The notes beneath the pieces were generated by a model. The model ran no database searches, was not told the origin of the DNA, and saw nothing but the letters and a program-made list of their open reading frames with translations. Shown in pieces: positions 57,694 to 64,000 of a DNA stretch of 64,000 nt (positions are counted from its first letter, which is position 1; every line of letters starts with the position of its first letter). The stretch comes from Anthoceros angustus (Eukaryota; Streptophyta; Anthocerotopsida; Anthocerotales; Anthocerotaceae): positions 1,426,001 through 1,490,000 of the forward strand of contig MU008169.1 of NCBI GenBank assembly GCA_010909165.1, given 5' to 3'. Position numbers and translations under genes: made by a program.

Positions 57694-59000
57694 CCTTTCC
57701 ACACAACTACTTCGTCGCTTTGTAGCTCGACAACTCTAAGATTCCATCTTCAAGCACCCAACACACTACTGCGCACTGCCATGCCGGGTGCTCTTAGCTA
57801 CAGATAGCTTAGAACCATTTCAATCCATCGAATAACTTATCGCAGTCAGTGCATACATCACCACATAACTAGAGAACTGCTGCGATGAGCCCCATCCTGC
57901 TCTCGAACTGGGGCACAGTCCTCCATCCTCGGAACTACTCTTGGAAAGGCAGAACGTTCTCTGCCACTGTCCTCACAACCAGCCACAGTCACTCCACAGC
58001 TGGTACCGAATTCTCCCAAACCATCCCATTCCAACATGGTCAAGAGACACTCAAAAAGGTGCCATCACTGTCTCCGAAGCTCCAACAAGCCAGCCAAGCC
58101 AAGCTCACCTGACATCACGGCCCAACATCACTTTCTTCCTGCATCTCCGATCAACCGAACTGAAAGATTGGGTCACCAATCATCAACACCACCATCCCAG
58201 TCTCGCTCTCCGCCCACAAAACCCGTCTCCTTGTCTCTAATCATGGACCTCACGTCGAGAGCTGGCAGAATGACCAACAGAAGCCCGTCCTGCACTTTGA
58301 GAAACCCCATCTTCCCGGGCGGTCAGGATGAGACGAGATCCACAAGCGCCAAGACCCGACCCACGATCTTCCGACTCCCAGGAATACTCGGCTCCTCCGA
58401 CCGTCGAAATTCCAGAAAACGAAAGCACACAGGATCCGCACATTCCCTCAGGCTCGAATTGCCCCACCCAAGATCCCGCAGAAGCAGAGCCTTCTCCAGA
58501 GCCCCGCGCTCCGTCTATCACCGCACTCCAGCGAACCCATCAATCGAAATGTGCTCTAACTCCAACTGGAACTCGACCCACAGCGGGACAAGACTGAAGC
58601 AAGCGGCAGGCCAGCCGCCCAACACCCCTGTCATCGCCCACCAGACCAGCCGGCGTCAGTTGCCTACAGAATTGCAGCAAGGCGGGAAGGCGGAGAAGGA
58701 GCTGCCGCCGGGGAACCCGGCCAGCGCAGATCGCCTGGCCTCCCGGGCCCGCATTACGCAACAAGCCAAGCAATCCAGACCAGCCAGGGCCTCACCAGCG
58801 ACAGCCACAGCGAGGGCGGCTGCTGCGGAGCTCGGGCCATCTCCGGGGGCGATGCTCTCCTTCCCTCTCTAGCCTGGCTGCTGCTGCTGCTGCTGCTGCT
58901 CCGAGCACGCAAGTCGGGAATCTGCCTTGGACCCTGCGTCCTCCTTGGCCTCGGCCTTCGCTTCGACGAAGGTGGGCTGTGGGCGACGGTGCGTGGGTAG
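57694..59000 (-). other. Long 5' leader/promoter region of the Atos-like gene
   Basis: No conserved coding sequence. The minus strand has several short upstream frames (for example 58773-58540 and 58521-58237). The plus strand has a 278-codon frame (58036-58872), Ser/Arg/Pro-rich with no domain, most likely fortuitous in GC-rich leader DNA. A (CTG)7 run at 58878-58899 lies here. How much is transcribed cannot be decided from sequence. Confidence 0.45.
58878..58899. repeat. (CTG)n / (CAG)n microsatellite
   Basis: About seven CTG units, outside any supported coding exon. Confidence 0.9.
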
Positions 59001-59623
59001 GTGACGATCCTGGCACGGGGTGGGCTGCGCGAAATGCGATGGACCTCAATGGAAGCGATGCAGGCAGGGAGGCAGGTAGGAGCAAGAGGGAGAGAGAATC
59101 GATGGTGGAAACAGTGGGCGACGCGGGGAGAGAGATAGTGAGCCTTGCTTTGGCCCTGTGCACCACATCTGGCCAGGCCTGACCTGACCTGACCTGACCT
59201 GACGGGGCTGCCACATGGCCGTCCTGCAACCTGCCCCCTCGGCCTCTCAGGATCCTATCCCTGGCCCCTGGTTTGGTGATCACATCCCTTCATCGCCCGG
59301 CAGTAGATACGGCGCCATAGCCTTTTCTCGGGACACGACTAACTTTGCTATTCACAGCAGTGGCGGAAGAAAGTTCCGTTCTTGACACTTTCTTTATATA
59401 CAACAAGAAACTCAACGGAGGTGAAGTCTGGTTCCTACTGAAATGAGGCTTGCGTGAGAGACTCTTCCTCCTCAGCAAGGCTGGACAGTCTGGGAAAACC
59501 AAAGAGCTAACTGTTGATCGCATAGCCCTCACATCGGTGCAGAGTCTGGACTCAGCGCTGCACACCTGTCACGAAAGCACGGCAATGTGCCCTGCCTTCC
59601 CCTGCACCGACCTGCCCTGACCT
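59001..59623. other. Intergenic: FNBP4-like 3' region
   Basis: No supported gene. It holds a short (GACCT)n run (59178-59204) and the 3' UTR of the FNBP4-like gene beyond its stop at 59624. Confidence 0.5.
59178..59204. repeat. (GACCT)n pentamer repeat
   Basis: About five copies of CTGAC/GACCT in tandem. Confidence 0.9.
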
Positions 59624-62600
59624 TTACTGGGGCCTGTCCCAACTGGTTTCAGATGTGGACAAGTTGCCGTAGTAGACTTCTCCCGAGGAGCTGTCCCAGA
59701 ATGCCTGCAGCACGCAAGGGCGGTTAGCAGTGTGTCGTTTCTGCTGCACGATCGATATGGGCGGGTTATTGGGGACGTTTATTTTGTACCTGCCATCCTG
59801 AAGGCAGACCCTTCTCGAGCTCCTTCAGATCAGGCTTCTCTGCTTTGGACCCCGCAGTTTCACCGGCCGAGGATTTTGTCTCCGTCTTTTTGGCACGTTT
59901 CACTCGCTCCCTCCTGCAGCCACAGGCCATGTTCAGTGAGGCGATGGACTTGTCAGTTGCCTCCCACGCTCCATGCTCCTTATCAAGCGTGCAGAGGGCC
60001 TCTTACCAGTCTGCAATCCCCAGAGGTTGAAAGTTTGCATTATCCAAAGCACCCCCACTAGCAAGCTGCTCCCGTCGCCATTCCTGGGAAGAGATTGGAT
60101 TGTCACCACTGCAATTTGAACCAAAGAGCTAAAAACACTTCTTGAGAAGAGCAGCACACCACATTCCATTATACCTCTATCTCTTTCTGCCGCTTTTTCT
60201 CCATTGCATCAATGTCGTACTTGTCATTTTCTTCTTCATCGCTCTCTTGAAGTTCCTCCTTCGCTGCTATCCACTATTATAGGACAAAGTAGGGTAATTG
60301 ATCAATGAAGAAGCGCTTGCTTCGAGATTCCCCGAGCAGTACAACAGAGATCTATCTGGACAAGAAGACAGTACCTTATTCACCAAGTTTGACACCTTTT
60401 TGTTGGACCTCAGAGTTGGAGCAACTGCTGTGCTATGTGGCCTTTTCTTACCGCGGCTCACTGAAAGATAACAACAGCAAGTTAGCTATAAGGCAAAGGT
60501 GGCAGAGGTACAAAGCAACGGCTCCAAGAATGGTGACCAAAAGGTGTTCAACAAATTACAATTTTCACCTTTCGGTGGTTTCTTTGAAACTGTGCTGGTG
60601 CTAGCACTCTCTGTTGCTACTGATGGAGCAGCTTCCTTGGCACATGTGGAAGGTTTCAAACTAGCTTCGTCAACTTGGCCAGCTTTTGGCTCAGACCTTC
60701 CATCCACAACAGCGCCTGTCCAGCCATTCGCTGTGCCATTTACAGTCCCATTTGAAACAGCATTTACTGTCCCATTTGAGACACCATTTACTGTCCCACT
60801 GACCATCCTATAACCATTCAAACTCTGCGCGTAGTAGTACATGCTTGGTGCTGAAAAATAGCTGTAGGAGGTCCCAGGTATAAAGTGGGGAGCTAGCATA
60901 GCCGTAGCAGAAAAGTCACAAGTAAATTCAGGAGGAGGAGGGGGGGGAGGTTCATCCGGAGGTGGAGGGGGTGCAATCTCAGGGTCAGGGGGTGGAGGCG
61001 GTACCCAATCATCATCAGGAAGAGGAGGAGGAGGTGGTTGTTGTTGCCAGACATCAGTTGTCAATGGCATTGGATACATAGACATGGGGAAAGGCAAAGG
61101 GTAGGGAGATAATAAACCAGGGCCTGCAGACCCTGCATGTGAGGGATCCCCATAGTTCACAATACTATGGACACAGTAATCCCCTGTAGGAGCAGATACA
61201 GATGCCACTGCAGGTTCCTCATCACACGCACCATCGTCGACATCCATATCGACTTCCATGTCAACTTCGTTACTCACGTCCAATGGACCAGCATTACCTA
61301 GGTCCACGGGGCCATCTTGAGGCTCAATCAAGCAGGACACAGAAGGCTCTGCGTGCTGCTCTAATGTCAAGGGTTGGACAACATGTTCTGCATCCACTTG
61401 AGAAGGTTCTGCTGAGTCGATTGAATTCTCTTGGCTGATAAGCCCTTCATCCTCAACAGCCTCATCCATCACAGGCCTTACTGATTCAGCTGGGGCCCCA
61501 GCATCAGACTCAACTTGATGTTCATGAGGCTCCCTGTCCTCCGCCTCATCACCAGTGTCTGAGTGCTGTGCAGAAACTGGAGGACGAAGTGCTCGGAAAC
61601 CTGTCCTTCCAGCTTGAGGGGCCTCATTAATTGACCCTGCATTCGATGACTGGAAACTTCTTTCTAGTGTCCTATCCACTGCATTTTGCTCAGCCTCAGC
61701 TGATGCAGCAGCTTCCTCCACTGGTATAGCTTCCTCCACTGGAGTAGCTGACTCCAACCATTTCAAGTGCTCTTCACTGTAGCTTCTGAAAGTTTCATCC
61801 AAACCCCCTTCAGATGCAAGATTTTGACAATCTGATACTCTAATCCTGGCTTCAATTGCAACACGGACACACAATGGAAGTGCTTGCAAACCGTCACTGC
61901 ACAACCAAAAAAGCCAAATCAGAAAAAATATTCAAACTGAACTATTATGCTAGGTATAACACCAAAGGAGATCACCAGCCAAGGAATGGGTAACTAAAGC
62001 GAACCCTGCAAGAACTTCCAGGCGACATGCTACTGACTCTCCCCAGGCAAGGAATTGCTTCAGTTGTTCTTGATGACCTCCATCATTTCCTATCAAGGCA
62101 GCTACACCTGAGCGGGTCTCAGGGTTATTACACTGCTCTCCGTCCAGCATAACATCTTTCCTACCAGCGTCTTGAAGGTGAGACGTGTCTTCTAGACAAG
62201 CTGAGTCCAATACCGCCAGAGATGTGGTGATTGCCTGCTCAGCCGACAGACCATTCAGCTCACTGGCAAATGTGTCATCCGAACTAGCGTTTTCCCACCC
62301 TAGCTTCTGAAGTACCGGGACTGCAGATTGAGCATCACCTTGCCCACTAATACTTGGTCCTTCTAATTCCAATTCCTGTGCAGGCATGCCTGTGGGCTCA
62401 GATTCTAGTCCTACCAATGGCATAGACTCCCGACCTACATCCTGCGTTGTTTCAGTAATACAAGGTTCTATCGTGTTCCCATCATTTTGAATGTCAGCGG
62501 CTGCCACATCCTCCATGTGATGATCCAACATGTGTTCCACTTGAGACACAGACCTATAATTCAGTTCTTCCCTTAAGTTAGTGGCAGCAGGTTTCTCCCA

Positions 62601-63920
62601 CGTAGTTTCACCAGTTGTTGTGTTCCAATAGTAATAATCTCCACTCTCAGGATCGAGCACAACTTTCCATGCCACAGTCCCATCGTAAATGTGATTCTCA
62701 GGCATCCCCCCATTCACATTTGGTCTGGACAGGCCATTGGAGGTCTGATACCTCCATAACCTGTCATCTTTCCTCTCTCCCTTATCCTCCACGGGCTTGG
62801 CTACAACCAAATCTTCCACACCTCCCACCTGCCCATTGACTCCAGTGGTTTGTGCCTTGCCAACTGCAACATCAGCCCGTATGGTACCTCCAAGTTCATG
62901 TTCCAGCAGGCCACTTGTCTGCAAATCTGCCATGAAATTTGCCACCTTCATGGCGAAACCACTGCATCAGATCAAGGACCCAGAGGGACAAGGGAAGCAC
63001 CTCCTAAAAATGAGTCAGAAACTCGCTCCCAGCCCTCCAGGACAGCTCCCAAAATCTCACCTGCTCATCCACAGGGCGAGGTGGCAGTGCAATGTGCCTT
63101 CTTGTTCCATTCTCCGGCCGTGGTACCGCTATGTCACATTCTTCCTCCTCGTCCTCGTCACTGTACTGCCCCAGAAGTGATAGGGGATTTTCGGTACTCG
63201 CACCTGCACCTGCACCTGCACAACCCACACCTAATGAACCCCGGAAGTCACACCCTCAAAAGATGACAAAAAGAACTGGGCGTTAGCTGCATCGGTCTTC
63301 GTGTGGGTCAGCAGTTTGTTTAAATTGACAACAAGTTATGCTGAGCGTTAGGAGCACGGACGCTACTAGGGTCCTAATTGGTGTGCTATGTTCTATGCAG
63401 CAGCCGTCTGCTGTGGGTCGTGGCAGAGGAGAGCATATGACATACGACACACCCGACACTCTCATGGCAACGGGTCAGGTTAACAAACCAAACAAAGCCA
63501 GAAACATACGAACCGAGATGGCAATTGCTGCCGGCTGCATTCTCCACCCGCTCTGGTTCAGTGAACGTTGCCCTGTACGGCCATACTGACAAAGTAGAAG
63601 CAAGCCTGACCTCAACAAAGCTGAATGTCATTCAATTTTCCCTGCTGCTTGCCGCCCTGATCTGACCCTTTGTTGGTTCCCAACATCAGGGCCACCCTAC
63701 AGGCCCCAGAATCAATCTCTCCAGCCACAACTCTGGAGGTATCTGAATGGTCCCAGAACGAGTGCCTTTGCATGCAAGCACTGGCTTGCACAGGCACCAT
63801 GGAGGCAAGCCCTATGAACCCACCTGGAAGCAGTCGTGGAGACGGTACTCCAGCGCTGTTAAACTGACTCTCATCACCGCCGGTTTGGTCGTTTGCACCA
63901 GTTTCTGCATCATTCGACAT
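59624..63920 (-). CDS. FNBP4-like protein with two WW domains and polyproline
   Basis: My nine-exon model: 63920-63824, 63215-63061, 62945-61976, 61882 (or 61896)-60569, 60460-60375, 60273-60175, 60083-60007, 59913-59790 and 59704-59624; about 1000 residues, close to human FNBP4 (1017). Order: an acidic start, NPLSLLGQYSDEDEEEE (FNBP4/plant hallmark), VANFMADL, WW1 (WKVVLDPESGDYYYWNTTTG, then TTWEKP), a long acidic region, polyproline (PPPPPLPDDDWVPPPPPDP), basic LRSNKKVSNLVNKW, a charged helix AMEKKRQKEIEEWRREQL, and WW2 split over the last two exons (LPSGWQ/AFWDSSSGEVYYGN, then TSWDRP). WW domains bind proline-rich partners; the human protein binds formin. Role in plants unknown, nucleus likely. 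The intron 3 acceptor is uncertain: the CAG site is off by one base, and the AAG site at 61882 restores phase. Confidence 0.8.
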
Positions 63921-64000
63921 GCCAACACATGCCAGAGCCCATCAACCACGAGTCTCGTACCAAACCCCCACAGCACCAGCCACAGTATGCACACTGCTTA
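63921..64000. other. Upstream of the FNBP4-like gene, window edge
   Basis: An in-frame stop precedes the chosen ATG, so I place the start at 63920. A further upstream exon outside the window cannot be excluded. Confidence 0.4.

Noticed and set aside
57700-57702. GTG as start of the Atos-like protein
   Set aside because: A plain ATG three codons on gives the MGLP start of plant homologues, and GTG starts are not expected in a nuclear gene.
58036-58872. 278-codon plus-strand frame opposite the Atos-like leader
   Set aside because: Ser/Arg/Pro-rich without any domain. It lies in GC-rich leader DNA with open frames on both strands and has no conserved motif.

Overview
The window looks like nuclear DNA of a land plant or close streptophyte. 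Four intact plant-type genes fill the right 13 kb with GT-AG introns: a SAM methyltransferase, an intronless ISY1, an Atos-like protein whose first residues and C-terminal motifs are of the plant type, and a two-WW FNBP4-like protein. I cannot name the species. A seed-free plant is a guess, based mainly on the methyltransferase-bearing retroelement.

Layout. 1-2709: repeat-derived DNA with a Ty3/gypsy integrase C-terminal remnant. 2710-50780: a long tandem array of a unit of about 2.15-2.5 kb, interrupted by three insertions. These are (i) a TIR-flanked element with a GC-rich core (3031-6427), (ii) an LTR-type element with TG..CA ends and gag-like but no visible pol sequence (8209-14655), and (iii) a Ty3/gypsy-type element with LTRs, a gag CCHC knuckle, a DNA cytosine-5 methyltransferase domain and the start of a reverse-transcriptase region (34694-40909). 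50781-50994: short repeat-like border. 50995-63920: four genes, all on the minus strand.

The array unit is not featureless satellite. On the minus strand each full copy has a TATATATA box, an ATG in good context about 95 nt downstream, a hydrophobic N-terminal peptide, and further conserved coding blocks ending at GTAAG donors. I read the array as an amplified gene or gene fragment. Copies are nearly identical over long stretches but differ by tiny indels at fixed C/G-rich spots. These break the frames in the array and in elements (ii) and (iii), while the genes to the right are clean. Either heavily methylated repeats are mis-called, or indels really collect there.

The strongest candidate for something unusual is the retroelement at 34.7-40.9 kb. 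It carries recognisable motifs I, IV, VI, VIII and X of a C5 cytosine methyltransferase between its gag/protease part and its RT part. Its LTR has a TATA box inside a palindrome and a perfect 11-bp hairpin just downstream. The first ~90 bp of its two LTRs lie in opposite orientation. In the gene block, ISY1 (Prp19/NineTeen complex) and possibly the FNBP4-like WW protein relate to pre-mRNA handling; the four genes show no common pathway.
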